Below are positions 26,655 through 38,500 of a DNA stretch of 64,000 nt, in pieces. Position 1 is the stretch's first letter. Each line of letters opens with the position of its first letter. Position numbers and translations under genes: made by a program. The notes beneath the pieces were generated by a model. The model did not search any database. It was not told the DNA's origin and saw nothing but the letters and a program-made list of their open reading frames with translations. Source of the stretch: Cherax quadricarinatus (lineage: Eukaryota; Arthropoda; Malacostraca; Decapoda; Parastacidae); NCBI RefSeq assembly GCF_038502225.1, contig NC_091292.1, positions 48,254,902 through 48,318,901 on the forward strand, given 5' to 3'.

Positions 26655-28890
26655 TGAGTGATGTAGCCTGAGTTAGTGATATAGCCTGCGTGAGTGATGT
26701 AGCCTGAGTGAGTGATGTAGCCTGGGTGAGTGATGTAGCCTCAGTGGGTGATGTATCCTGGGTGAGTGATGTAGCCTCAGTGAGTGAGGTAGCCTGGGCG
26801 AGTGATGTATCCTGGGTGAGTGATGTAGCCTGAGTGAGTTATGTAGCCTGGGTAAGTGATGTAGCCTGCGTGAGTGACGTACACTAGGTGAGTGGTGCAG
26901 CCTGTGTGAGTGATGTAGCCTGAGTGACTGACGTAGCCTGGGTAAGTGATGTAGACTTGGTGAGTGATGTAGCCTTTGTGACTGATGTAGCCTGGGTGAA
27001 TGATGTAGCCTTGGTGAATGATGTAGCCTTGGTGAGTGATGTAGCTTGGGTGAGTGATGTAGCTTGGGTGAGTGATGTTGCCTAGGTGAGTGATGTTGCC
27101 TAGGTGAGTGATGTAGCCTGAGTGAGTGATGTAGCCAAGGTGAGTCATGTAGCCTGGGTGGGTGATGTGGCCTGGGTGATTGATATAGCCTGGGTGAGTG
27201 ATGTAGTCTGCGTGAGTGATGTAGCCTTCATGAGTGATGTAACCTGTGTCAGTGATGTAGCCTGGGTGAGTGATGTAGGCTGAGTGAATGATGTAGCCTG
27301 GGTGAGTGATGTAGCCTAAGTGAGTGATGTAGCCTGGGTTAGTGATGTACCCTGTGTGAGTGATGTAGCCTGAGTGAGTGACGTAGCCTGGGTGAGTGAT
27401 GTAAGCTGGGTGAGTGATATAGCCTGGGTGAGTGATGTAGCCTGGGTGGGTGATGTATCCTGGGGGAGTGATGTAGCCTTGGTGAGTGATGTAGCCTGAG
27501 TGAGTGATGTAGCCTGAGTGAGTGATGTAGCTTGAGTGAGTGTGAGTGAAGTAGCCTGAGTGAGTGATGTACCTGGGTGAGTGATGTAGCCTGGGTCAGT
27601 GATTTAGCCTGGGTGAGTGATGTAGCCTGGGTGAGTGATGTAACCTGGGTGAGTGATGTAGCCTGGGTGAGTGATGTAGCCTGATTGAGTGATGTAGCCT
27701 GGGTGAGTGATGTAGACTGGGTGAGTGATGTAGCCAGGGTGAGTGATGTAGCCTGGGTGAGTGATGTAGCCTGGGTGAGTGATGTAGCCTGAGTGAGTGA
27801 TGTAGCCTGGGTGAGTGATGTAATCTGTGTGAGTGATGTAGCGTGTGTGAGTGATGTAGCCTGAGTGAGTGTTGTAGCCTGGGTGAGTGATGTAGCCTTA
27901 GTGAGTGATGTATCTTGGGTGAGTGATGTAGCCTGGGTGAGTGATGTAGCCTGGGTGAGTGATGTAGCCTGGGTGAGTGATGTAGCCTTGGTGAGTGATG
28001 TAACCTGGGTGAGTGATGTAGCCTGGGTGAGTGATGTAGCCTGAGTGAGTGATATAGCCTGGGTAAGTGATGTAGCCTGAGCGAGTGATGTAGCCTGGGT
28101 GAGTGATATAGCCTCAGTGGGTGAGGTATCCTGGGTGAGTGATGTAGCCTCAGTGAGTGAGGTAGCCTGGGCGAGTGATGTATCCTGGGTGAGTGATGTA
28201 GCCTGAGTGAGTTATGTAACCTGCGTGAGTGATGTAGCCAGAGTGATGTAGCCTAGGTGTGTGATGTAGCCTGACACAGTGATGTAGCCTTTATGAGTGA
28301 TGTAGCCTGGGGTGAGTGACGTAGGAATGGTAAGTAATGTAGCCTAGGTGGGTAATGTAGCCTGGGTGAGTGATGTAGCCAGGGTGAGTGATGTAGCCAG
28401 GGTGAGTGATGTAGCCTGTGTGAGTGATGTAGGCTGCGTGAGCGATGTATCCAGGGTGAGTGATGTAGATGGGGTGAGTGATGTAGATGGGGTGAGTGAT
28501 GTAGATGGGGTGAGTGATGTAGCGAGTGTGAGTTATGTAGCCTGGGTGAGTGATATAGCCTGGGTGAGTGATGTTGCCAGTTTAAGTGATGTAGCCTTAG
28601 TGAGTGATGTAGCCTGGGTGAGTGATGTAGCCTGGGTGAGTGATGTAGCGAGGAGGATAAGTAATGTAGCCTAGGTGAGTAATATAGCCAGTGTGAGTGA
28701 TGTAGCCAGGGTGAGTGATTTAGCCTCGGTGAGTGATGTAGCCTAGGTGAGTGATGTAGCCTGGGTCAGTGATGTAGGCTGGGTGAGTGATACAGCCTGA
28801 GTGACAGATGTAGCCTGGGTGAATGATGTAGCCTTGGAGAGTGATGTAGCCTGAGTGAGTGATGTAGCCTGGGTGAGTGATGTAGCCTGG
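26655..28890 (+). repeat. segmental duplication within the satellite, copy 2
   Basis: Second copy of the roughly 2.2-kb block at 20385-22620. The near-identity of many private unit variants implies a recent duplication, or gene conversion, relative to the age of the array. An assembly duplication cannot be excluded from sequence alone. Confidence 0.85.
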
Positions 28891-31800
28891 GTGACTGATG
28901 TAACCTGGGTGAGTGATGTAAACTGGATGGGTGATGTAGCCTGGGTGAGTGATGTAGCCTGGGTGAGTGATATAGCCTGGGTGAGTGATGTAGCCTGGGT
29001 GAGTGATGTAGACTGGATGAGTGATGTAGCCTGGGTGAGTGATGTGCCCTGGGTGAGTGATGTAGCCTGGGTGAGTGATGTAGCCTGGGTGAATGATGTA
29101 ATCTCAGAGTGTGATGTAGCCTGGGTGAGTGATGTAGCCTGCGTGAGTGACGTACACTGGGTGAGTGGTGCAGCCTGGGTGAGTGATGTAGCCTGAGTGA
29201 CTGACGTAGCCGGGGTAAGTGATGTAGACTTGGTGAGTGATGTAGCCTTTGTGACTGATGTAGCCTGGGTGAGTGATGTAGCCTTGCTGAGTGATGTAGC
29301 TTGGGTGAGTGATGTAGCGTGGGTGAGTGATGTTGCCTAGGTGAGTGATGTTGCCTAGGTGAGTGATGTAGCCTGAGTGAGTGATGTAGCCAAGGTGAGT
29401 CATGTAGGCTGGGTGATTGATGTGGCCTGGGTGAGTGATGTAGTCTGCGTGAGTGATGTAGCCTACATGAGTGATGTAACCTGTGTGAGTGATGTAGCCT
29501 GGGTGAGTGATGTAGGCTGAGTGAATGATGTAGCCTGTGTGAGTGATGTAGCCTGAGTGAGTGACGTAGCCTGGGTGAGTGATGTAACCTGGGTGAGTGA
29601 TATAGCCTGGGTGAGTGATGTAGCCTGGGTGGGTGATGTATCCTGGGGGTGTGATGTAGCCTTGGTGAGTGATGTAGCCTGAGTGAGTGATATACCTGGG
29701 TGAGTGATGTAGCCTGGGTCAGTGATTTAGCCTGGGTGAGTGATGTAGCCCGGGTGAGTGATGTAACCTGGGTGAGTGATGTAGCCTGGGTGAGTGTTGT
29801 AGCCTGATTGAGTGATGTAGCCTGGGTGAGTGATGTAGACTGGGTGAGTGATGTAGCCAGGGTGAGTGATGTAACCTGGGTGAGTGATGTAGCCTGGGTG
29901 AGTGTTGTAGCCTGATTGAGTGATGTAGCCTGGGTGAGTGATGTAGACTGGGTGAGTGATGTAGCCAGGGTGAGTGATGTAGCCTGGGTGAGTGATGTAG
30001 CCTGGGTGAGTGATGTAACCTGGGTGAGTGATGTAGCCTGGGTGAATGATGTAGCCTGAGTGAGTGATGTAGCCTGGGTGAGTGATGTAGTCTGTGTGAG
30101 TGATGTAGCGTGTGTGAGTGATGTAGCGTGGGTGAGTGATGTAAGCTGGGTGAGTGATGTAGCCTGGGTGAGTGATGTAGCCTGAGTGAGTGTTGTAGCC
30201 TGGGTGAGTGTTGTAGCCTGAGTGAGTGATGTAGCTTGGGTGAGTGATGTAACCTCAGTGAGTGATGTAGCTTGGGTGAGTGATGTAGCCTCAGTGAGTG
30301 ATGTAGCCTTGGTGAGTGATATAACCTGGGTGAGTGATGTAGCCAGGGTGAGTGAGGTAGCTTGAGTGAGTGATATAGCCTGGGTGAGTGATGTAGCCTG
30401 AGTGAGTGATGTAGCCTGTGTGAGTGATATAGCCTCAGTGGGTGATGTATCCTGGGTGAGTGATGTAGCCTCAGTGAGTGAGGTAGCCTGGGCGAGTGAT
30501 GTATCCTGGGTGAGTGATGTAGCCTGAGTGAGTTATGTAACCTGCGTGAGTGATGTAGCCAGAGTGATGTAGCCTGGGTGTGTGATGTAGCCTGACACAG
30601 TGATGTAGCCTTTATGAGTGATGTAGCCTGGGGTGAGTGACGTAGGAATGGTAAGTAATGTAGCCTAGGTGGGTAATGTAGCCTGGGTGAGTGATGTAGC
30701 CAAGGTGAGTGTAGCCTGGGTGAATGATGTAATCTCAGAGTGTGATGAAGCCTGGGTGAGTGATGTAGCCTGCGTGAGTGACGTACACTGCGTGAGTGGT
30801 GCAGCCTGGGTGAGTGATGTAGCCTGAGTGACTGACGTAGCCTGGGTAAGTGATGTAGACTTGGTGAGTGATGTAGCCTTTGTGACTGATGTAGCCTGGG
30901 TGAGTGATGTAGCCTTGGTGAGTGATGTAGCTTGGGTGAGTGATGTAGCATGGGTGAGTGATGTTGCCTAGGTGAGTGATGTTGCCTAGGTGAGTGATGT
31001 AGCCTGAGTGAGTGATGTAGCCAAGGTGAGTCATGTAGGCTGGGTGATTGATGTGGCCTGGGTGAGTGATGTAGTCTGCGTGAGTGATGTAGCCTACATG
31101 AGTGATGTAACCTGTGTGAGTGATGTAGCCTGGGTGAGTGATGTAGGCTGAGTGAATGATGTAGCCTGGGTGAGTGATGTAGCCTAAGTGAGTGATGTAG
31201 CCTGGGTTAGTGATGTACCCTGTGTGAGTGATGTAGCCTGAGTGAGTGACGTAGCCTGGGTGAGTGATGTAACCTGGGTGAGTGATATAGCCTGGGTGAG
31301 TGATGTAGCCTGGGTGGGTGATGTATCCTGGGGGAGTGATGTAGCCTTGGTGAGTGATGTAGCCTGAGTGAGTGATGTAGCCTGAGTGAGTGATGTAGCT
31401 TGAGTGTGAGTGAAGTAGCCTGAGTGAGTGATATACCTGTGTGAGTGATGTAGCCTGAGTGAGTGATGTAGCCTGAGTGAGTGATGTAGCTTGAGTGTGA
31501 GTGAAGTAGCCTGAGTGAGTGATATACCTGGGTGAGTGATGTAGCCCGGGTGAGTGATGTAACCTGGGTGAGTGATGTAGCCTGGGTGAGTGATGTAGCC
31601 TGATTGAGTGATGTAGCCTGGGTGAGTGATGTAGACTGGGTGAGTGATGTAGCCAGGGTGAGTGATGTAGCCTGGGTGAGTGATGTAGCCTGGGTGAGTG
31701 ATGTAACCTGGGTGAGTGATGTAGCCTGGGTGAATGATGTAGCCTGAGTGAGTGATGTAGCCTGGGTGAGTGATGTAGTCTGTGTGAGTGATGTAGCGTG

Positions 31801-32734
31801 TGTGAGTGATGTAGCGTGGGTGAGTGATGTAAGCTGGGTGAGTGATGTAGCCTGGGTGAGTGATGTAGCCTGAGTGAGTGTTGTAGCCTGGGTGAGTGAT
31901 GTAGCCTGAGTGAGTGATGTAGCTTGGGTGAGTGATGTAGCCTCAGTGAGTGATGTAGCCTGGGTGAGTGATGTAGCCTGGGTGAGTGATGTAGCCTGGG
32001 TGAGTGAGGTAGCCTGAGTGAGTGATATAGCCTGGGTGAGTGATGTAGCCTGAGTGAGTGATGTAGCCTGGGTGAGTGATATAGCCTCAGTGGGTGATGT
32101 ATCCTGGGTGAGTGATGTAGCCTCAGTGAGTGAGGTAGCCTGGGCGAGTGATGTATCCTGGGTGAGTGATGTAGCCTGAGTGAGTTATGTAACCTGCGTG
32201 AGTGATGTAGCCAGAGTGATGTAGCCTGGGTGTGTGATGTAGCCTGACACAGTGATGTAGCCTTTATGAGTGATGTAGCCTGGGGTGAGTGACGTAGGAA
32301 TGGTAAGTAATGTAGCCTAGGTGGGTAATGTAGCCTGGGTGAGTGATGTAGCCAAGGTGAGTGTTGTAGCCAGGGTGAGTGATGTAGCCTGTGTGAGTGA
32401 TGTAGCCTGGGTGAGTGATATAGCCTGGGTGAGTGATGTAGCCAGTTTGAGTGATGTAGCCTTAGTGAGTGATGTACCCTGGGTGAGTGATGTAGCCTGG
32501 GTGAGTGACGTAGCGAGGAGGATAAGTAATGTAGCCTAGGTGAGTAATATAGCCTGGGTGAGTGATGTAGCCAGTGTGAGTGATGTAGCCAGGGTGAGTG
32601 ATTTAGCCTGGGTGAGTGATGTAGCCTAGGTGAGTGATATAGCCAGGGTCAGTGATGTAGCCAGGGTCAGTGATGTAGCCTTTGTGAGTGATGTAGCCTG
32701 GGTGAGTGATGTAGCCTGGGTGAGTGATGTAGTC

Positions 32735-34230
32735 TGATTGATGTAGCCTAGGTGAGTGATGAAGCCAGGGTTAGTGATGTAGCCTGGGTGAGTGATGTAG
32801 CCAGTGTGACTAATGTAGCCTGGGAGATTAATGTAGCCTGGGTGAGTGATTTAGCCCGTGTGAGTGATGTAGCCTGGGTGAATGATGTAGCCAGGGTGAG
32901 TGATGTAGCCATAATGAGTGATGTAGCCTGGGTAAGTGATGTAGCCTGGGTGAGTGATGTAGCGTGTGTGAGTGATGTAGCCTGGGTGAGTGACGTAGCC
33001 TGGGTGAGTGATCTAGCCTGGGTGAGTGATGTAGACATCGTGAGTGATGTATCCTGGGTTAGTAATGTTTCCTGGGTGAGCGATGTAGCCTGGGTGAGTG
33101 ATGTAGCCAGTGCGAGTGATGTAGCCTGGGTGAGTAATGTAGCCTGTGTGAGTGATGCAGCCTGAGTGAGTAATGTAGCCTGAGTGAGTAATGTAGCCTG
33201 GGTGACTAATGTAGCCTGATTGAGTGATGTAGCCTTGGTGAGTAATGTAGCCTTGGTGAGTGATTTAGCCTGGGTGAGTAATATTGCCTGGATGAGTGAT
33301 GTACCCTGATTGAGTAATGTAGCCTGGGTGAGTGATGTAGCCTGGTTGAGTAATGAAGCCTGGGTTAGTGATGCAGCCTGAGTGAGTAATGTAGCCTGAG
33401 TGAGTGATGTAGCCTGGGTGAGTGATGTAGCCTGGGTGAATGGTGTAGCCTGGGTGAATGATGTAGCTTGGGTGAGTGATGTAGCCAGGGTGAGTGATGT
33501 AGCCAGGGTGAGTGATGTAGCCTGGGTGAGTGATGTAGCTTGGGTGAGTGATGTAGCCAGAGTGAGTGATGTAGCCTGGGTGAGTGATGTAGCCTGGGTG
33601 AGTGATGTAGCCTAGGTGAGTGATATAGCCAGGGTCAGTGATGTAGCCAGGGTCAGTGATGTAGCCATGGTCAGTGATGTAGCCTTTTTGAGTGATGTAG
33701 CCTGGGTGAGTGATGTAGCCTGGGTGAGTGATGTAGTCTGATTGATGTAGCCTAGGTGAGTGATGAATCCAGGGTTAGTGATGTAGCCTGGGTGAGTGAT
33801 GTAGCCAGTGTGACTAATGTAGCCTGGGAGATTAATGTAGCCTGTGTGAGTGATTTAGCCCGTGTGAGTGATGTAGCCAGGGTGAGTGATGTAGCGTGTG
33901 TGAGTGATGTAGCCTGGGTGAGTGACGTAGCCTGGGTGAATGATGTAGCCAGGGTGAGTGATGTAGCCATAATGAGTGATGTAGCCTGGGTAAGTGATGT
34001 AGCCTGGGTGAGTGATGTAGCGTGTGTGAGTGATGTAGCCTGGGTGAGTGATGCAGCCTGAGTGAGTAATGTAGCCTGAGTGAGTAATGTAGCCTGGTTG
34101 AGTAATGTAGCCTGATTGAGTGATGTAGCCTTGGTGAGTAATGTAGCCTTGGTGAGTGATTTAGCCTGGGTGAGTAATATTGCCTGGGTGAGTGATGTAG
34201 CCTGATTGAGTAATGTAGCCTGGGTGAGTG
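32735..34230 (+). repeat. 1-kb offset duplication near the 3' end of the satellite
   Basis: The series starting at 32752 (GATGAAGCCAGGGTTAG, a GTGACTAATG unit and a GAGATTAATG unit) is repeated from 33756, an offset of about 1,004 bp. Units here are more diverged than in the centre of the array (many GAGTAATG variants), as is common at satellite edges. Confidence 0.75.
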
Positions 34231-34885
34231 ATGCAGCCTGAGTGAGTAATGTAGCCTGAGTGAGTGATGTAGCCTGGGTGAGTGATGTAGCGTGGGATAG
34301 TGATGTAGCCTATGTGAGTGATGTAGCCTGGGTGAGTGATGTAGCCTGGGTGAGTTATGTTGCCTGGATGAGTGATGTAGCTTGGGTGAGTGATGTAGCC
34401 AGAGTGAGTGATGTAGCCTGGGTGAGTGATGTAGCGTGGGATAGTGATGTAGCCTGGGTGAGTGATGTAGCCTGGGTGAGTGATGTAGCCTGGGTGAGTT
34501 ATGTTGCCTTGATGAGTGATGTAGCCTTGGTGAGTGATGTAGCCAGGGTGAATAATGTAGTCTGTGTGAGTGATATATCCTGGGTGAGTTATGTTGCCTG
34601 GATGAGTGATGTAGCCTGGGTGAGTGATGTAGCCAGGGTGAATAATGTAGCCTGGGTGAGTGATGTAGCTAGTGTGAGGGGAGTGATGTAGCTAGTGTGA
34701 GGGGAGTGATGTAGCTAGTGTGAGTGATGTAGCCTGGGTGAATGATGTAGCCTGGGTGAGTGATGTAGCCAGGGTGAGTGATGTAGCCTGGGTGAGTGAT
34801 GTAGCCTGGGTGAGTGATGTAGCCTGCGTGAGTGATGTAGCCTGGGTGAGTTATGTTGCCTGGGTGAGTGATGTAGCCTTTGTGG

Positions 34886-35106
34886 GCTATGTTGCCGGGT
34901 ATGTAACACGTACTCATAATAACTATGAACAGTTAGAGAATATTTCAAGTGGAGAAAATAATGATTTACTTCGTCTATGTATTTATGAGTCTGGAAACTG
35001 CAACATTTTTTTGTAGAAAGTTAAAACGAACAATTTCTGTTAGTGATTGATATCTGTTATATAAATAGGACTACTCAATGAAATATCTATTTTTTTTTGA
35101 ACTCAG
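34886..35106. other. unique 3' end of intron 1 with splice acceptor
   Basis: AT-rich non-repetitive sequence between the satellite and exon B. It ends in a T-rich tract and the acceptor TTTTTTTTGAACTCAG (35091-35106), which is much stronger than the acceptor of exon A. Confidence 0.75.
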
Positions 35107-35277
35107 GAGTGGTAGACAGAAGCACGGAGCTGCTGGCTGTTAACCCAGATCCTATATCACTTGAAAAATTATTTGATATCGCTAATAGTTTCAAGATTGG
35201 ACGGTGGCATAACTCTCAGATCAACCTCTATCAGTACTGCTTCAATAAGAAATTGAGTGAACCTGCAAAAACCCCAG
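35107..35277 (+). CDS. exon B of the alpha-2-macroglobulin family gene
   Basis: This exon is 171 nt, phase 1 in and phase 1 out. Two bases (GA) complete the Gly codon begun in exon A, and the peptide continues VVDRSTELLAVNPDPISLEK, then LFDIANSF, and ends near INLYQYCFNKKL. The VVD-S-LL pattern followed by a predicted helix and a tyrosine/cysteine pair is what follows the S-x-CAL block in A2M/TEP proteins. It is flanked by a strong acceptor and by CAG|GTTAGT at 35278. It is separated from exon A by a 32,563-bp intron that is almost entirely satellite. The fit of both phase and family pattern across that gap is the main support for the gene model. Confidence 0.87.
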
Positions 35278-35516
35278 GTTAGTTAATATGTCATGTATTC
35301 AACTGTATTTTCGTCTCATTTACTGTAAATCTATGGAAAACATAAATTACTTTTAAACAAATTTTAAGACTAGACAGCCGGTCTTAGAGCTACAGATGTG
35401 GTAATACTTCTGAGAATGTCTTGATCGACGGGTTTAAATTCACAATTTGTAATAACTTCAACTTACGAACTTAAAAACCACTATGATAATCAGTATTCAG
35501 GATTATTTCTCTAGCT
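35278..35516. other. unique intronic sequence
   Basis: AT-rich start of intron 2, with no coding or repeat signal seen before the 47-bp array. Confidence 0.6.
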
Positions 35517-38500
35517 ACTTGGCTTTTCATGCTGGGTCCTTCAAGCTTGTTAGGTCCTTCCTTGGATCACTTTTCATGCTGGGTCCTTCAAGCTTGTTAG
35601 GTCCTTGCTTGGATCACTTTTCATACTGGGTCCTTCAAGCTTGTTAGGTCCTTCCTTGGATCACTTTTCATACTGGGTCCTTCAAGCTTGTTAGGTCCTT
35701 GCTTGGATCACTTTTCATGCTGGGTCCTTCAAGCTTGTTAGGTCCTTCCTTGGATCACTTTTCATACTGGGTCCTTCAAGCTTGTTAGGTCCTTGCTTGG
35801 ATCACTTTTCATGCTGGGTCCTTCAAGCTTGTTAGGTCCTTCCTTGGATCACTTTTCATACTGGGTCCTTCAAGCTTGTTAGGTCCTTGCTTGGATCACT
35901 TTTCATGCTGGGTCCTTCAAGCTTGTTAGGTCCTTCCTTGGATCACTTATCATGCTGGGTCCTTCAAGCTTGTTAGGTCCTTGCTTGGATCACTTTTCAT
36001 GCTGAGTCCTTCAAGCTTGTTAGATCCTTCCTTGGATCACTTTTCATGTTGGGTCCTACAACCTTCTTAGTTCCTTCCTTGGATCACTTTTCATGCTGGG
36101 TCCTTCAAGCTTGTTAGGTCCTTCCTTAGATCTATCTTCATGCTGGGTCCTTCAAGCTTGATAGGCCCTTCCTTGGATCACTTTTCATGCTGGATCCTTC
36201 AAGCTTGTTAGGTCCTTGGATCACTTTTCATGCTGGGCCTATGTGGCTTGTTTATGTCTTTTCTTGGATCAGTTTCCATGCTGGGTCCTTCAGGCTTGTT
36301 TAGGTCCTTCCTTGGATCACATTCCTTGCTGGGTCCTTCAGGCTTGTTTAGTTCCTTCCAAGGATCGCTTTTCATGCTGGATCCTTCAAGCTTATTTAGG
36401 TCCTTCCTTGGGTCACTTTTCATGCAGGGTCCTTCAGGCTTGTTTAGGTCCTTCCTTGAATCACTTTTCATGCTGGATCCTTCAAGCCTGTAAGGTCTTT
36501 CCTTGGATCACTTTTCATGCTGGGTCCTTCAACCTTGTTACGTCCTTTCCTTTATCACCTTTCATGCTGGGGCCTTCAAGCTAGTTTAGGTCCTTCCTTG
36601 GATCGCTTTTCATGCTGAATCCTTCAAGCTTATTTAGGTCCTTCCTTGGATCACTTTTCATGCTGGGTTCTTCAAGCTTCTTAGGTCATTGCTTGGATCA
36701 CTTTTCATGCTGGGTCCTTCAAGCTTGTTTAGGTCCTTCCTTGGATAAATTTTCATGCTGGGACCTTCAAGCTTGTTAGGTCCTTTCTTGGATCACTTTT
36801 CATGCTGGGTCCTTCAAGTTTCTTAGGTCCTTCCTTTGATCTCTTTTCATGCTGGGTCCTTCAAGCATCTTAGGTCCTTCCTTGGATCACTTTTCATGCT
36901 GGGACCTTCAAGCTTGTTAGGTCCTTCCTTGGATCACTTTTCATGCTGGATCGCTCAAGCTTATTTAGGTCCATCATTTCGATCACTTTTCATGCTGGGT
37001 CTATCAGGTTTGTTTAGGTCCTTCCTTGGATCACTTTTCATGCTGGGTCCTTCAAGCTTCTTATTTCGTTCCTTGGATCACTTTTCATGCTGGATCGTTC
37101 AAGCTTGTTAGGTCCTTCCTTGGATCACTTTTCATGCTGGATCCTTCAAACTTGTTAGTTCCTTCCTTGGATCACTTTTCATGATGGGTCCTTCAAGCTT
37201 GTTAGGTCCTTCCTTGGATCACTTTTCATGCTGGATCCTTCAAGCTTGTTAGGTCCTTCCTTGGATCACTTTTCATGCTTTGTCCTTCAGGCTTGTTTAG
37301 GTCCTTCCTTGGATCACTTTTCATGCTGGGTCTTTCAGGCTTGTTTAGGTCCTTCCTTGGATCACTTTTCATGCAGGGTCCTCCTGGCTTGTTTAGGTCC
37401 TTCCTTGGATCGCTTTTCATGCTGGATCCTTCAAGCTTATTTAGGTCCTTCCTTGGATCACTTTTCATGCTGGGTCCTTCAAGCTTATTTAGGTCCTTCC
37501 TTTTATCACTTTTCATGCTGGGTCCATCAAGCTTGTTTAGGTCCTTCCTTGGATCACTTTTCATGCTGGGTCCTTCAAGCTTCTTAGGTCCTTTCTTGGA
37601 TCTCTCTTCATGCTGGGTTCTTCAAGCTTGTTTACGTCCTTGGATCACTTTTCATGCTGGGTCCGTCAAGCTTGTTAGGTCCTTCCTTGGATCACTTTTT
37701 CATGCTGGGTCGTTCAAGCTTGTTAGGTCCTTCCTTGGATCACTTTTCATGTTGGGTCCTTCAAGCTTCATAGGTCCTTCCTTGAATCACTTTTCATGCT
37801 GGGTCCTTCAAGCTTGTTAGGTCCTTGGCTCACTTTTCATGCTGGGTCCTTCAAGCTTGTTTTGGTCCTTCCTTGGATCACTTTTCATGCTGGGTCCTTC
37901 AAGCTTGTTTAGGTCCTTCCTCGGATCACTTTTCATGCTGGGTCCTTCAGGCTTCTTAGGTCCTTCCGTGGATCACTTTTCATGCTGGGTCCTTCAAGCT
38001 TGTTTAGGTCCTTGGATCACTTTTCATGTTGGATCCTTCAAGCTTGTTAGTTCCTTCCTTGGATCACTTTTCATGCTCTATCATTCAAGCTTGTTTAGTT
38101 CCTTCCTTTGATCACTTTTCATGTTGGGTATTTCAAGCTTGTTTATGTTCTTCCTTTGATCACTTTTCATGCTGGGTCCTTCATGCTTCTTAGGTCCTTC
38201 CTTGGATCACTTTTCATGCTAGGTCCTTCAAGCTTCTTAGGTTCTTCCTTGGATCACTTTTCGTGCTCTGTTCTTCAGACTTGTTAAGGTCCTTCCTTGG
38301 ATCAATTTTCATGCTGGGTCCTTCAAGCTTGTTAGTTCCTTCCTTGGATCACTTTTCATGCTGGGTCCTTCAGGCATGTTTAGGTCCTTCCTTGGATCAC
38401 TTTTCATGCTGGGTCCTTCAAGCTTGCTTAGGTCCTTTTTTGGATCACTTTTCATGCTGGGTCCTTCAAGCTTGTTTAGGTAGTTTTTAGGATCAATTTT

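Larger units (their letters stand above)
2535..34885 (+). repeat. 18-bp satellite made of exon/donor-site units, about 32 kb
   Basis: Tandem array with consensus GTAGCCTGGGTGAGTGAT, on the order of 1,800 units. The first unit (2535-2552) comprises the last nine bases of exon A and the first nine of the intron. By eye most variation falls in the CCTGGG half (CCAGGG, ACTGGG, CCTCAG, CCCTGG); GTGAGTGAT is more often intact, though GTGAAT, GTGACT, GAGAGT and TTGAGT also occur. Unit-length errors are rare. There are zones: variant-rich units with a 468-bp higher-order period at 4-6.4 kb; near-uniform consensus tracts (for example 6570-6750, 7300-7540, 8700-8905, 14310-14570, 23625-23890); segmental higher-order repeats from about 10 to 32.6 kb; and a 1-kb duplication near the end. 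It stops at about 34885, 220 bp before exon B. Confidence 0.98.

Noticed and set aside
2544..34885. Dozens of long open frames (plus-strand VSDVAW repeats; minus-strand ITHPGY, TSLTQA and SPRLHH repeats)
   Set aside because: The 18-bp unit lacks stops in one plus-strand frame and all three minus-strand frames, so four of six frames stay open automatically. Indels switch frames freely and no start context, splice signal or non-repeat domain is attached.
2535..34885. CRISPR array or telomeric/centromeric-type repeat
   Set aside because: There are no spacers between identical repeats, the unit is only 18 bp and contiguous, no cas-like genes exist, and the context is a eukaryotic intron.
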